Below, one piece after another: positions 63,715 through 64,000 of a DNA stretch of 64,000 bases. A program made the translations under genes and the position numbers. The DNA is taken from assembly GCA_027257055.1 (NCBI GenBank), contig JAPVLO010000276.1, positions 868,001-932,000 of the forward strand, in the 5' to 3' direction. A model generated the notes under the pieces. The model had not been told where the DNA came from, did no database searches, and worked only from the letters and a program-made list of their open reading frames with translations. Position 1 is the first letter of the stretch, and the number at the start of each line of letters is the position of its first letter. The stretch comes from Cephalopachus bancanus. Taxonomy: Eukaryota > Chordata > Mammalia > Primates > Tarsiidae.

Positions 63715-64000
63715 GTAAACATTATTAAGATTTTTAAAAAGGAGATATAATTCCAGATACAGAAGAGAATTTAAAAATCATGAGATTACTATGAATATCT
63801 TTTTATAAATACATTGAGAATCATAAATAAAGTGCACAGTTTTCTAGAAAGCAAGCTTACTAAAACATAAAAGAAATTTAAAAATCAGAACGGGTGTATA
63901 ATTATTGAAGAAATTGAATAAGTACTTAGAAATTTGCTTATATCAGCAACAATAGCTACAACTAACAAAACATCAGTCTCTTGTGGTTTCACAGTGAAAT

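Larger units (their letters stand above)
58600..64000 (+). mobile_element. Old full-spanning L1M, plus strand, runs off the window
   Basis: Pieces between later insertions follow one L1 in order. ORF1/5'-type text at 58830-58956 and 59443-60160 (AACTGCTTTTTCAAGAGTGA, GACAAAATAAAGACATTTTT). Mid ORF2 at 61917-62063 and 62355-62475 (AAAGACTGTCAGATTGGATT, AAAAAGATATACCAGTCCAA). Then ORF2 from 62919 to the window end (CTCTCAGCAATTGATGGATT, AAGAAGAAATAAAATGGAAA, AGAAATTAATGAAATAGAAA). The reading frame is broken many times. The element should continue beyond 64000. Confidence 0.8.

Overview
This window is nuclear DNA from a primate, and no functional gene could be supported in it. It is a mosaic of interspersed repeats of several ages with unique, non-coding-looking sequence between them. 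There is no bacterial signal: no operons, ribosome-binding sites, CRISPR arrays or insertion sequences. Open frames are short (longest 215 codons), lack exon structure, and mostly fall in repeats. The window is best read as intergenic or deep intronic DNA.

Organism. About seven Alu copies are of the old AluJ/monomer grade. Ten younger copies belong to one distinctive family that is neither simian AluS/AluY nor the lemur type. Its shared marks are a one-base-shortened TGGCTCAGCCTG near the 5' end, GGGTTCGAGACCC in the left arm, the ACAATAAATCAAAAA linker, AGTTCCAGCTACTTGGAAGG in the right arm, and an end in GACTCCAACTC. Having AluJ but no AluS/Y, plus a private younger Alu family, points to a primate outside the simians. 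A tarsier is the best guess. This is an inference, not a database match.

Layout. 1-5 kb: unique DNA, a four-unit 37-bp minisatellite, old MER5/L2/MIR pieces. 5-9 kb: two AluJ, L2, MIR, an LTR-like repeat with a GT microsatellite. 9-19 kb: several Alus, including a tandem pair inside one target-site duplication, a purine tract grown from an Alu tail, a non-repeat block at 15.0-15.5 kb, and a 390-bp GATA/GATG array inside L1M-like sequence. 19-31 kb: MIR, L2, MLT1 and MER5 fragments, a CpG-bearing unique block with a MEF2-like site near 27 kb, and a long L2 tract. 31.7-35.3 kb: a decayed ERVL-type endogenous retrovirus on the minus strand with an MLT2-like LTR. 35-53 kb: Alus, L2, MIR, MER5, an MLT1 LTR that has received a ~200-bp copy of DNA from 0.5 kb away, paired octamer motifs, and microsatellites. 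53-58 kb: a truncated minus-strand L1 3' end carrying an Alu, another MLT1, an Alu monomer. 58-64 kb: an AT-rich old plus-strand L1 running off the window, repeatedly invaded by Alus, an LTR and two Tigger-type DNA transposons.

No genes act together here. The content of interest is the transposon biology (a lineage-specific Alu family with tRNA-like Pol III promoter boxes, two Alu subfamilies, nested insertions), a local templated duplication, and a few unique blocks that could be regulatory. I found no convincing undescribed protein or RNA system.
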